DNA of 64,000 bases, taken from NCBI GenBank assembly GCA_964513465.1, contig CAZEMR010000003.1:1-64000 (forward strand), written 5' to 3'. A program made the position numbers and the translations under genes. The notes under the pieces are model-generated. The model was not told where the DNA came from. It ran no database searches and was given only the letters and a program-made list of their open reading frames with translations. Below are positions 35,452 through 44,401 of the stretch, piece after piece; within the stretch, counting starts at the first letter, position 1, and every line of letters starts with the position of its first letter. Origin of the DNA: CAZEMR01 sp964513465. Its GTDB lineage: Bacteria; Bacteroidota; Ignavibacteria; Kapaibacteriales; UBA2268.

Positions 35452-35551
35452 NNNNNNNNNNNNNNNNNNNNNNNNNNNNNNNNNNNNNNNNNNNNNNNNN
35501 NNNNNNNNNNNNNNNNNNNNNNNNNNNNNNNNNNNNNNNNNNNNNNNNNNN
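35452..35551. other. assembly gap of 100 Ns
   Basis: Exactly 100 unknown bases join two contigs, as scaffolding programs write for gaps of unknown size. It hides the 3' end of the plus-strand FG-GAP gene and the 3' end of the convergent minus-strand amidohydrolase. The true distance is unknown. Confidence 0.98.
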
Positions 35552-36228
35552 AGCGCATTAAGTACGGCTCTGCTTTTTGCTGCGTTGCTCATAAAAGGTG
35601 CGCGCGAAAGCTCGAGCTGTATCCATGGCATTTCCCTGCTATGGGTGCGAGTGATATATCCACCTTTGAAAGGGTCGTTGATACGGACTTCACCCATAAG
35701 CTCAGCAGCCAATTTTTCGGATAATATTTGAAGCCATTCATCGGGACATGTGGTGCCTTCTGCGTTGCTGATGCACGCCTCCGGACGGCGCTGGCCGCTG
35801 TCCGGGCCTACCGGCGGCCCCTTTGACGCCATGGTGTGGCAGTCTATACCTGCGATTATCCCGCTATTTGTCAATTCGCTGAGTTTATTGTGGTATGGAT
35901 GGTAGTATTTTTCGAGCAATGAATCAATTTCGACCTCGGTCAGCGGTTCGCTCCATATCTTCACATCCCAGCAGGTATGGGTTTTGACCACGCCGTCCTT
36001 GCGCCGGTCGTCGGTGCTGCGATTAAGGTCGACTGCCGCGCGGGCAATATTTGTGGTTAGGAATTGCTCGGCTTCATCACGCAGCGGTATATATATATCG
36101 GCGGCGCCGACGTCGCCATCGGCGATTATCTGTTCCTCGTCGAGAATGCATTTATCGGCGACTTCGCGGGGTATAGTCAGTCCGGCATGCGGCACCGATA
36201 GCAGCAATGGCAGCTTGCCGCTGTTCAT
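35552..36228 (-). CDS. N-formylglutamate amidohydrolase family protein, 3' end in gap
   Basis: The visible 225 residues carry the family motifs: SVPHAGLTIP at the N-terminus, ARAAVDLNRSTDDRR, the zinc-site GIDCHTMASKGPP and, later, GGYITRTHSREMPWIQLELS. Members hydrolyse N-formylglutamate (histidine degradation) or related N-acylated amino acids with a metal ion. The ATG overlaps the stop of the gamma-glutamyltransferase gene (ATGA). No hut genes are nearby, so a classical histidine pathway role is not supported here. The C-terminus lies in the N run. Confidence 0.88.
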
Positions 36229-37799
36229 CGGTTCACCCCCTTTGCCGAGCCGTCGCGACGGGGATCGGCCACTCCAATGATTTTTCCGTTGCGGCGGGTA
36301 ACGAGCTGAACGCAGCCGAGGAAAAATGAATATGGCTCAAGTTCGCGGATTTCGAGGCCATTCTGGCGAATATAGTCGGGAATTTTTGGATCCATTCGCC
36401 CGGATTCCATAAATACCAAACCTTCGCGCGAGCAATGCAGCCGCGGCGAATCGACTGCATCGTAAGGATCCTGGTGATGCAGCCGTTCGAGCACCTGTGC
36501 GACTGCCGAGACGATCCGTTCACTGCCGGGCGATCCGAGCACTACCGCAGGCTCATCGCCTTCGAATACGATGGTCGGGGCCACACTCGCCCAAGGCACC
36601 ACATTGGGCCGCAGATAATGCGGATTGATCGGGTCTTTCGATTCCATCGTCGAAATATAATTATTATATAAAAATCCAAGTTCCGGCGATGCCTCGCATG
36701 AACCATACACGCGCTCAATTGACTGGGTAAGGCCGACCATATTCCCATCGGCGTCGGCGGCAGACATATGAGTGGTTTCGCCGGGCATAACGCTCTCGCG
36801 CCGGCGGATGCTTCCTGCGATATTCAGAGCGTGCTTTTTGCTGAGCATTTTCTCGCCGGGCACCTGTGGATAATAATGCGGATCGAATGGCTGATCATGC
36901 CGGTCGATCTGTGCGCGGCGATCGGCTTTGGCGAATATAAGAGCGCCTTCCGGGGTATTCAGGTCCCATTTTTCTTTATGGAATGTATCGAGAACATTTA
37001 ATATTTCCATCAATGCGCGGCCTGCGGCGGGAGGGCCGATCGTCATCACCCGATTGCCGCCGAATGTGGTCTCGAGGGGTGTCCGCTCTATCGGCCAGGG
37101 AATCTGTGCAAGATCATCGAAATCGATAAGTCCGCTGTTGCGCTTCATATCCTCGACGATTGCTCCCGCAATTTCGCCATGATAGAAGTCCTCCACTCCG
37201 GCCGCAGCGATTCGTTCGAGCGTGGAAGCAAGCACCGGCTGACGCAGCACCTCGCCATCGCGAAAGACTTCTCCGTCGGGTTTCAGAAAAAATCTTCCGC
37301 CTGAGCGATCACTCAGTCTTTCGTGTGCCTTTTTGCTGAGTCGCTCCTGAAGATCGCTGAATGCGAATCCTTCGCGGGCAATGCGGATAGCGGGCTCGAG
37401 CGTTTTCGCAAGCGGCAGTTTGCCGTAGCGTTTATTTGCGTATGCCAATACAGCCGGAGTCGATGGCACCGTCGTCGCGCGATGACCATAGAAGCGCTCC
37501 TCCTCGCTCAGGGTGCCCGGCACTATCCTGAATGGCGCGCGGGACGATCCGTCCAGCGCGATTTTTGTTTCGGATGAGCGGTCGCTGAATACAAGCATTG
37601 TCTGCCCGCCAATGCCAGATGCGGCGGGTTCGCAAACCCCGAGCGCAAAGGCAGTTGCGACTGCGGCATCGATTGCATTGCCGCCCTCCTGCAGCATTTC
37701 GGCTCCGGCATCGGTAGCCAGATGGTGAGCCGAGCTGACCATTCCTCCGGTCGATTCGGCGCGGAATCTGTTTATTTGGGATTGATCTGATACATCCAT
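36225..37799 (-). CDS. gamma-glutamyltransferase
   Basis: The 524-residue protein matches the gamma-glutamyltranspeptidase family: VSSAHHLATDAGAEMLQEGG and NAIDAAVATAFALGV at the N-terminus, the autoprocessing site PGETTHMSAADADGN with Thr342 as the nucleophile that becomes the new N-terminus, and VLGSPGSERI in the small subunit. There is no signal peptide, unlike typical periplasmic enzymes, so it appears cytosolic. It transfers or hydrolyses gamma-glutamyl groups. GGAG is placed six bases before the ATG. It sits between an ATP-grasp ligase and an amidohydrolase in one operon. Together they could build and trim a gamma-glutamyl compound; this is inference. Confidence 0.92.
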   Translation of the reverse strand: MDVSDQSQINRFRAESTGGMVSSAHHLATDAGAEMLQEGGNAIDAAVATAFALGVCEPAASGIGGQTMLVFSDRSSETKIALDGSSRAPFRIVPGTLSEEERFYGHRATTVPSTPAVLAYANKRYGKLPLAKTLEPAIRIAREGFAFSDLQERLSKKAHERLSDRSGGRFFLKPDGEVFRDGEVLRQPVLASTLERIAAAGVEDFYHGEIAGAIVEDMKRNSGLIDFDDLAQIPWPIERTPLETTFGGNRVMTIGPPAAGRALMEILNVLDTFHKEKWDLNTPEGALIFAKADRRAQIDRHDQPFDPHYYPQVPGEKMLSKKHALNIAGSIRRRESVMPGETTHMSAADADGNMVGLTQSIERVYGSCEASPELGFLYNNYISTMESKDPINPHYLRPNVVPWASVAPTIVFEGDEPAVVLGSPGSERIVSAVAQVLERLHHQDPYDAVDSPRLHCSREGLVFMESGRMDPKIPDYIRQNGLEIRELEPYSFFLGCVQLVTRRNGKIIGVADPRRDGSAKGVNR

Positions 37800-37811
37800 T
37801 ATTTACTCCGA

Positions 37812-38810
37812 TTATTTATTTTCATTTCCATATTTTTCATATCTTTTTACAGTTGATTCGATCACTTTGTCGAGTAGATCAGTTAGCTCCCAGCCATATT
37901 CGCCGCATGCGTAAAACAGCGATGATTCCGGATTCAGATGCGGCATACTGTTGACCTCCATTATCTGATAATCGCCGTCTTCGTCGGCGCGAAGATCCAC
38001 GCGGGCCCAATCGCGGCAGTGGAGCACATCTATTGCCGTCTGGGATATTTCGTGAATCCGGCGAACCTCGGAGTCGGTCAGATCGGCCCTGCTATGTTCG
38101 ATCTTTCGTTTTTGGTCGACTTTATCATCTTTTGTATAAATATCCGGCGCTTTTTTGTCGATCCTGACTTCGATGATGGGCAGCATAATGCGCGGCTCTT
38201 CGCCGACGAATGCGGCGTTTACCTCTCGGCCGGGCAGGTATCGTTCTATAAGCACCGGCTGTTTGAATTTGCTTACAACCTCGCCGACCGATTCGCATAA
38301 TTCATTCTCATTGTCGACCTTATGAATTCCGAGCGATGTCGACTCGGTTTTTGGCTTGATTACCATTGGAAATTTGAAATTCGGCGTGGGATCGTCCGGT
38401 GAATTCATCACTGCGAAATCAGGTGTTGGCAGGCCATAGAATTGCCAGATCATTTTCGAAGTGGCTTTATCGGCGCATAAGGCCTGCCCGAGAGGGCCCG
38501 AGCCGGAATAAGGAATGCCCAGCATATCGAGCAATCCGGGAACATGAGTATAACGAACGCGGCCCTGCACTCCGTATGCCAGATTTAACGCAAGGCCAGG
38601 CCAGCCGGATTCGAGCGCATCTCCGAAGAATTCGCGCAGGCGGTCTGCCAGAAAGCCGTCGCCTTCGATGGCTTCGCTTTCATGGCCGAGATCGAGCAGA
38701 CCGTTGCGGATCCATTCGATTTTTTCGGGATCATAAAATTCGCGGACTTTGCGGCCTCGACGCTGCAAGACATTTGGCGATTCCGTATTGAATACAATTG
38801 GAATTTTCAT
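37812..38810 (-). CDS. ATP-grasp ligase related to D-alanine-D-alanine ligase
   Basis: The 332-residue protein has the ATP-grasp order: an N-terminal Rossmann-like domain with an early GVQGR, PYSGSGPLGQALCADKATSK, then FPMVIKPKTESTSLGI (ATP-binding Lys), VLIERYLPGREVNAAFVG and the metal-binding end VDLRADEDGDYQIMEVNSMP. This resembles D-Ala-D-Ala ligase, but the N-terminal substrate region is different and no cell-wall genes are near. It probably joins an acid to an amine with ATP. I choose ATG 38810; TTG at 38819 would add three residues. It is the first gene of the ligase-transferase-amidohydrolase operon. Substrates are unknown. Confidence 0.85.
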   Translation of the reverse strand: MKIPIVFNTESPNVLQRRGRKVREFYDPEKIEWIRNGLLDLGHESEAIEGDGFLADRLREFFGDALESGWPGLALNLAYGVQGRVRYTHVPGLLDMLGIPYSGSGPLGQALCADKATSKMIWQFYGLPTPDFAVMNSPDDPTPNFKFPMVIKPKTESTSLGIHKVDNENELCESVGEVVSKFKQPVLIERYLPGREVNAAFVGEEPRIMLPIIEVRIDKKAPDIYTKDDKVDQKRKIEHSRADLTDSEVRRIHEISQTAIDVLHCRDWARVDLRADEDGDYQIMEVNSMPHLNPESSLFYACGEYGWELTDLLDKVIESTVKRYEKYGNENK

Positions 38811-38965
38811 ATGAATCAAATGATTAATTGGAAAAGAATTTTGAAATTTGAATCAGAATAAGCAGATTAATGGATTTTTTGGCAAATTCGGGATTTTCAG
38901 CACAATATGGCTGTCCCCATATATTCAGAGGAATTAATCGGCGGATTATTTTTTTTGAATAGCCA

Positions 38966-39007
38966 ATAAAAATGCGGCCACTAAAGAAATTCTTCCGTAA
39001 TGGCCGC
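38966..39007 (-). terminator. rho-independent terminator after panC
   Basis: On the minus strand GCGGCCA (39007-39001) pairs with TGGCCGC (38980-38974) and the transcript then reads ATTTTTATT. It ends the yigZ-panC unit and insulates the ATP-grasp operon that starts at 38810. The bases 38811-38965 are AT-rich and hold no gene. Confidence 0.85.
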
Positions 39008-39033
39008 GATTTTTATTAATTCATATTAAAGAA

Positions 39034-39930
39034 TTACTCTTCGAAATTATATTTCCTTACCGATGGATCTTCGGGAATATTGATCAGCATATTGTCTATC
39101 AATCGAGTGCGGCCGAGATAGCATGCAATCATCATTACAATGCGCTGGCCGTCGATGAATACTTCGGGCTCGTCGAGCGTTTCGGAGTCGGCAGCGCTGG
39201 CATAATCGATTTTCATGGTGGGTTCGCTCCGCAGTACATTGTGCATTATCCCGTTTATTGTCTTGCGGCGGCGTTCGCCTGTAACTATTGCTTTGCGGGC
39301 TTTTTCGAGGGCGGCGAATAGTATCCCGGCTTTTGAGCGGTCTTCGTCGCTAAGATAGGTATTGCGGGAGCTCATCGCAAGGCCATCGGATTCGCGGACG
39401 GTAGGCAATACGATGATTTCGACATCGAAATCCAGGTCGCGTACAAATCGTTTTACGACGAGGGTCTGCTGATAATCCTTCTGACCGAATATTGCCGCGT
39501 GGGGTTTTGTTATATTAAACAATTTTGCGCAGACAGTTGCCACGCCATTGAAATGCTTTGGCCGGATTGCGCCTTCGAATTTATCGGTTATTCCGTGCAG
39601 CATTACGTAGCTTGAATACCCTTCGGGATACATTTCCTGAACAGAAGGATAGAACAGGTAATCGCAGCCGCTTTCTTCCGCAAGCTGAACATCGCGCTCG
39701 AAATTGCGCGGATAGCGCTCGAAGTCCTCGTTCGGACCGAACTGAGTGGGGTTAACGAACAGTGTGGTGATGACTATATCCCCCATTTCCGCGGCGCGGC
39801 GCATCAGACTCATGTGCCCTTCGTGGAGGTAGCCCATTGTCGGAACTACGATTATCCGTTTGCCGCGGGCGCGGTGAGCATCGGACAGCGCCTGCATTTC
39901 CTGAACGGTTTCGATTATGCGGATAGCCAT
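39034..39930 (-). CDS. panC: pantoate-beta-alanine ligase
   Basis: The 298-residue protein has the PanC motifs: VVPTMGYLHEGHMSLMRRA with the HxGH nucleotide-binding site, NPTQFGPNEDFERYPR, the KHFNGVATVCAKLFNI loop, FGQKDYQQTLV and ESDGLAMSSRN with the KMSKS-like site. It joins pantoate and beta-alanine using ATP to make pantothenate in coenzyme A synthesis. AGGAAATAAATAT precedes the ATG. It follows yigZ after 20 bases on the same strand and is closed by a terminator. Confidence 0.97.
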   Translation of the reverse strand: MAIRIIETVQEMQALSDAHRARGKRIIVVPTMGYLHEGHMSLMRRAAEMGDIVITTLFVNPTQFGPNEDFERYPRNFERDVQLAEESGCDYLFYPSVQEMYPEGYSSYVMLHGITDKFEGAIRPKHFNGVATVCAKLFNITKPHAAIFGQKDYQQTLVVKRFVRDLDFDVEIIVLPTVRESDGLAMSSRNTYLSDEDRSKAGILFAALEKARKAIVTGERRRKTINGIMHNVLRSEPTMKIDYASAADSETLDEPEVFIDGQRIVMMIACYLGRTRLIDNMLINIPEDPSVRKYNFEE

Positions 39931-39950
39931 ATATTTATTTCCTGAGATAA

Positions 39951-40586
39951 TTAATCGGAATTATTTTTTTCGATAATTGTGCCTGCCCTCGCGCCGGTGT
40001 CTTCGGTTATCCGGCCAGCGAAATCATCCACCTTCGAGATCGGTATATTCGCCAGAAATTCAACGGCGTCGGTATATTCCTCCTCGAATGTAATGGCGTA
40101 TTCGTCTACGAGCCGCTTGACCGCCGAAATATCCTCGTATGTGCAAAATACCCGCACCGGGATTGTGCGGTGCACCGGCCGGCGGCGGCACATTTCAATT
40201 GTCTGCCCTGCGGCTTCGGAATATGCCCGCGCCAGACCGCCCACTCCGAGCTTTGTGCCGCCGAAGTAGCGAGTGACCACGACTATTATATCGCTTACGT
40301 TATGCTTCTTAATTTCGAAGAGTATAGGCTTGCCAGCGCTGCCCGATGGTTCGCCGTCGTCGGAGGCGCGGAACTCGAGGCCATCGTATCCGATGCGATA
40401 AGCAAAGCAGTTATGATTGGCATTATAATGCTTCGCGCGAACGGATTCCAGAAACATCAGCGCCTCGTCTTTATCAGCCACGGGAGCGGCCTGGGCAATG
40501 AATTTGGAGCCCTTTATCTTAATCTCGCTTTCGTTTTTTTCTTCGATAGTATAATATTTATCAATATCTTTGCGCTTGTTATCCAT
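39951..40586 (-). CDS. yigZ: YigZ/IMPACT family protein
   Basis: The 211-residue protein has the UPF0029/IMPACT N-terminal domain with KGSKFIAQAAPV, HNCFAYRIG, SDDGEPSGSAGKPIL and VVTRYFGGTKLGVGGLARAY, followed by the ferredoxin-like DUF1949 domain (about 140-205). The family is widespread; its role in translation-stress control is known in eukaryotes but not settled in bacteria. GGAAGCA precedes the ATG. Only 39 bases separate it from the divergent bshA gene, so both promoters share this short gap or one lies within a coding region. Confidence 0.93.
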   Translation of the reverse strand: MDNKRKDIDKYYTIEEKNESEIKIKGSKFIAQAAPVADKDEALMFLESVRAKHYNANHNCFAYRIGYDGLEFRASDDGEPSGSAGKPILFEIKKHNVSDIIVVVTRYFGGTKLGVGGLARAYSEAAGQTIEMCRRRPVHRTIPVRVFCTYEDISAVKRLVDEYAITFEEEYTDAVEFLANIPISKVDDFAGRITEDTGARAGTIIEKNNSD

Positions 40587-40625
40587 TGCTTCCCATGTTT
40601 TTGATCAATACAGGAAAATTAATTC

Positions 40626-41753
40626 ATGAAAATCGGAATGGTTTGCTACCCAACCTACGGCGGCAGCGGAATCGTCGCCACCGAGCTCGGAATCGAGATG
40701 GCCCGTCGCGGACATGAAGTGCATTTTATCAGCTACTCCATGCCCATGAGGCTGGACTCGTTTCAGGAAAATATTTTCTTTCATGAAGTCGAATTTCCTC
40801 ATTATCCTCTGTTCGAATTCCATCTTTATTCCCTGGCGCTCACCGGCAAGATCATCGAGGTCGCCAAATACGAGGGGATCGAAATACTGCATGTTCATTA
40901 TGCTATCCCCCACGCGGTCAGCGGGATACTCTCGAAAATGATACTTGACGAAGACATCAGGCTCAAAGTCATTACCACGCTGCACGGCACCGATATTACG
41001 CTTGTCGGGCTCGAGCCGGGATTTATGCCCATAGTCCGGTTCTCGCTCGGGCAGTCCGATATGCTGACTGCGGTATCGGAACATCTGCGGCAGAAAACCA
41101 TTCAGAATTTTTCTTCGAAAAAAGAAATTCGGGTTTTGCCGAACTTCGTAGAGACAAATATATATAAAAGACTCGAGTGCCCGAAAATTAAAAATCAATT
41201 AGCCCCGGATGGGGAAAAAATTTTGATACATATTTCCAATTTTCGATCGGTGAAACGAGTGACTGATACCGTGCGGATACTCGCCGAAGTAATCAAGCAC
41301 CATCCCGCCCGACTGGTACTGGTGGGCGACGGCCCCGACCGAAGTGAAACAGAAAGACTCGCCCGCGAGCTGGGGATAATCGAATATGTACGATTCCTCG
41401 GCAAGCAGACAGCTGTAGTAGAGCTGCTTTCCTGCGCGGATATATTTCTGCTGCCGAGCCAGGCCGAGAGCTTCGGGCTTGCCGCGCTCGAAGCCCAGAG
41501 CTGCGGCGTGCCGGTGGTGGCGGCTAATATCGGAGGCATACCCGAGGTGGTCTCACACGGCGAAACCGGCTATGTGGCCGCTATGGGCGACACAGACCGC
41601 ATGGCCAAATATTGCACCGACCTGTTCAATAATCCGAAAAAATGGAAGATATTTTCGGATAATGCGCGGTCGCGTGCAGTCGAAAAATTCGATACAAAAG
41701 TGATTATTCCGCTTTATGAGCAATTATATCGCGATGCCCTGCAGCTTGAATAA
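40626..41753 (+). CDS. bshA: N-acetyl-alpha-D-glucosaminyl L-malate synthase
   Basis: The 375-residue GT4-type protein starts MKIGMVCYPTYGGSGIVATE and contains EILHVHYAIPHAVSG, TTLHGTDITLVG and the donor-site ESFGLAALEAQSCGVPVVA. These blocks are specific for BshA, which links UDP-GlcNAc and L-malate in the first step of bacillithiol synthesis. The length is typical. CAGGAAAATTAATTC precedes the ATG. bshB and bshC are not in the window. The stop is seven bases from the end of the convergent M14 peptidase gene. Confidence 0.94.
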   Translation: MKIGMVCYPTYGGSGIVATELGIEMARRGHEVHFISYSMPMRLDSFQENIFFHEVEFPHYPLFEFHLYSLALTGKIIEVAKYEGIEILHVHYAIPHAVSGILSKMILDEDIRLKVITTLHGTDITLVGLEPGFMPIVRFSLGQSDMLTAVSEHLRQKTIQNFSSKKEIRVLPNFVETNIYKRLECPKIKNQLAPDGEKILIHISNFRSVKRVTDTVRILAEVIKHHPARLVLVGDGPDRSETERLARELGIIEYVRFLGKQTAVVELLSCADIFLLPSQAESFGLAALEAQSCGVPVVAANIGGIPEVVSHGETGYVAAMGDTDRMAKYCTDLFNNPKKWKIFSDNARSRAVEKFDTKVIIPLYEQLYRDALQLE

Positions 41754-41760
41754 TCCTTTA

Positions 41761-44079
41761 TTATCTGATGATAATTATTTTTCTGAAGATGTATCCATTG
41801 GAATTATAAATCCGGAAATAATAAACTCCCGCGGCGAGCCCCGCAGTGCTGATTCTAAGTTCTGTGCGCTCGACTATACCCAAGTACACTCTGCTGCCCT
41901 CTATATTTATTAATTCATATTCGAAATTAATATAATCCGAGGGAAGAGTTATAATTATATCCTCGCCTGCAATAGCCGGCTGGGGTCTTATGCTTATATC
42001 TGAGTCCGGGGCGTCATCGACTGATGTTGCAAAGTCGAAAGTATGCAGCTTCATCGAGGCAATATCCCAACCGGAAAATTTTTTGCTTTTGTCGCTGAGC
42101 ACTCCAAATCGGAGAATGACGGACTGTCCGGCGTAATCGTCCAGCGAAATCCGCTCTGTAATGACGTCTTTCATATTCCCGTGCCAGCCTGGAGCACCAG
42201 CGGGCTGTTTGGTTTTGTCGATACCGAGTCCCTCGACTGATCTTGTGCCGCGGAGGTATTCCCATGTTTCGCCGCCATTAGTGGATATTTGCGCAACTGC
42301 AAAATCATAGGTGCGCTCGATCATCCAGCGCGATGCGATCTCGAGTTCGGCAGCTTCCGCGAATGTGAGATCGATAGGCTCGCGCCATGTAATATAATTA
42401 TCCGTGGCGGCGGCATATTCCTCAAACGGGCTGTCGCTGAGATAATATTTTGCAAATTCTATGAACTGGAGCCCCCAATCGCCGGCATCCCACTGCTCGC
42501 GGAGAGTCTGGCCGTCGTACATCACAATAGTTTTGGGAATTACCAGGCGGACGTCAAGTGTATCCTTACGTCCGAGTTGCTCATCAGATACGCTTACTTC
42601 GAATGGAACAATATCTCCATTGGGAAAGCCTTTTTCGTAATCAATATCGAAAGTAATTGTCTGCGACCGCCCGGAAGGTAATATATATATCTTCCGGTCG
42701 GGATATTTGACTTTAATTTTATTATTCAGCGGTCTGACAATAACATCTTTCTCACCATCGAAATCACCGGTGCCGATATTGCAGAACCTTATAGATAATT
42801 TCTGGGATTCATTTTCGGAATATTCGATAGAGTAATCTACTGGCCGGATATTAACTCCGGCGCTGTGCGCAGTCTCATAAAAAAGCGGAAGATTGTTTGC
42901 GGTAAGCGGCGCAATGCGATCGGATTGGGGCCAGAAACCGTCGAGTCTGTTTCCGATTTCGGGAGTAAAAGCGATGATTGCGGGTTTTTCCGGTGATTCG
43001 AGATATAACCAGTCGTCAGATGCTCCACGGGCGATATAGCCGACTGTTTCACTGTCGAGACCATACACATATTTGGTTGAAAGATTAATAAACTGAGAGA
43101 ATGCACGGTATAAAACCGAATCCTCGGTTTCGCGGTCGAGCACACCCCATGGATAGAGCAGCAGATTTCCCCACGAATGCAAATTGAGCGCAATCCGGAA
43201 ATTATGCCTGAGGCAGAGATCGCGAATGGCGCGTGTTTCGGGTTCGGAAAACGCTGCCGGCCCTCTATATGTGTCGCTCTGGATATCTGTCGAAGAGCCG
43301 CCGTTCGGATGATCCCACAAATAATGGGGTCCATAATTGCGATTGAGATCGACCCCCCATGTGGTATCGTTAATCGGACGACGGTTGCGGCGCCAGAATC
43401 CGCCACCTTTGGGCATGATTCGCTGGTTGAAAGCATATCCATCGGGATTCACCACCGGCACAACAACCATTCTTCGATTATTCATTATATATATAGCTTC
43501 GGGATTATTGTTAAGATAATTTTCGAAAAGATTATATATAAAATGCAGTAAAGACATTACGCTCATAGGCTCGCGGGCATGATGCAGAGCCGTCAATAAT
43601 GCTTCGGGGCATTCGCCGTCGGAGCATCCGATGGTATAAGCCCATATCGGGCGGTCTTCCCATGTACGGCCGATTTCTTCGCGTGTAACCAATTCGGGGA
43701 AATCCACCGTCAGATTTTCCATAAAATCATAGATTTCATCTAATTTATAATATCCGCTCATAGAGCCGGCTGGCATTCCGTTGATGGACTGGACGCGATC
43801 CCGCTTGGAAGCGGACAGCCGTTTTGAATAATATGCCTCGAGATCGTTAATTATGACTTCGACGCTGTCGCAGGTTTTCAGAATTTGTGCATATTCGTGA
43901 GAATTGACTACGAATTCAGAGGAATTGCCATTTCGGGCGACGCATTCAATCCCGCGATCGGGAGCGAAACTTTCGGAATTAAATATTCGTATTAACTTAT
44001 ATTGGTGCGCTTCGGCAGTGAGAATTCCGGCAAAGAGGAACAGTGCCCAAAAAGCCAGCGTAAATGATTTTCTTTTCAT
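41761..44079 (-). CDS. secreted M14 zinc carboxypeptidase with T9SS sorting domain
   Basis: The 772-residue protein has a signal peptide (LAFWALFLFAGILTAEA), a propeptide-like region to about 105, and an M14 catalytic domain with the zinc ligands in HHAREP (His167, Glu170) and ALNLHSWGN, the substrate motifs VVNPDGYAFNQ and VDLNRNYGPHY, and the catalytic Glu in AFTPEIGNRL. A beta-rich region (about 425-690) follows, then a T9SS C-terminal domain with IRPQPAIAGEDIIITLP and AAGVYYFRIYNSNG. It should be surface-displayed or released and degrade peptides from the C-terminus. The divergent region before it holds an inverted-repeat cluster. Confidence 0.93.
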   Translation of the reverse strand: MKRKSFTLAFWALFLFAGILTAEAHQYKLIRIFNSESFAPDRGIECVARNGNSSEFVVNSHEYAQILKTCDSVEVIINDLEAYYSKRLSASKRDRVQSINGMPAGSMSGYYKLDEIYDFMENLTVDFPELVTREEIGRTWEDRPIWAYTIGCSDGECPEALLTALHHAREPMSVMSLLHFIYNLFENYLNNNPEAIYIMNNRRMVVVPVVNPDGYAFNQRIMPKGGGFWRRNRRPINDTTWGVDLNRNYGPHYLWDHPNGGSSTDIQSDTYRGPAAFSEPETRAIRDLCLRHNFRIALNLHSWGNLLLYPWGVLDRETEDSVLYRAFSQFINLSTKYVYGLDSETVGYIARGASDDWLYLESPEKPAIIAFTPEIGNRLDGFWPQSDRIAPLTANNLPLFYETAHSAGVNIRPVDYSIEYSENESQKLSIRFCNIGTGDFDGEKDVIVRPLNNKIKVKYPDRKIYILPSGRSQTITFDIDYEKGFPNGDIVPFEVSVSDEQLGRKDTLDVRLVIPKTIVMYDGQTLREQWDAGDWGLQFIEFAKYYLSDSPFEEYAAATDNYITWREPIDLTFAEAAELEIASRWMIERTYDFAVAQISTNGGETWEYLRGTRSVEGLGIDKTKQPAGAPGWHGNMKDVITERISLDDYAGQSVILRFGVLSDKSKKFSGWDIASMKLHTFDFATSVDDAPDSDISIRPQPAIAGEDIIITLPSDYINFEYELINIEGSRVYLGIVERTELRISTAGLAAGVYYFRIYNSNGYIFRKIIIIR

Positions 44080-44401
44080 AAATATTCACTAATAATTTGT
44101 ATAAGCATACGTTATAGTATAAAGACATAGAAAACTAATAAATTTGCATGGAATAATATCAAAAAAAGTGATATTTATATATAAATAGTGTAAATTCCAT
44201 GTAACTAAAGGCGATTTTTGGTGTTAATATATGTGAGTAAATATGCATAATTTCTGTAATCGAAGATTAATGAGTCCGGGTTTTCTATCCATATTTTCTT
44301 CAACAATGTTTTGAAATTATTGGACTTTTTAATATTATAGCAAGTTAATAATCGCACGAATCCCAATATTATTATCATTTTATTTTTTTGGAGTGTTTAT
44401 T
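44080..44401. other. AT-rich divergent intergenic region with nested inverted repeats
   Basis: This 322-base gap between two divergent genes for secreted proteins has no gene. CATGGAAT (44147-44154) and ATTCCATG (44194-44201) form an outer inverted repeat, and AATATC (44155-44160) with GATATT (44170-44175) an inner one. A TAnnTTTG-like element (TAAATTTG) lies at 44139-44146 but lacks a good -33 partner. The position suits a shared control site for both genes; a chance origin is possible in such AT-rich sequence. Confidence 0.45.
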
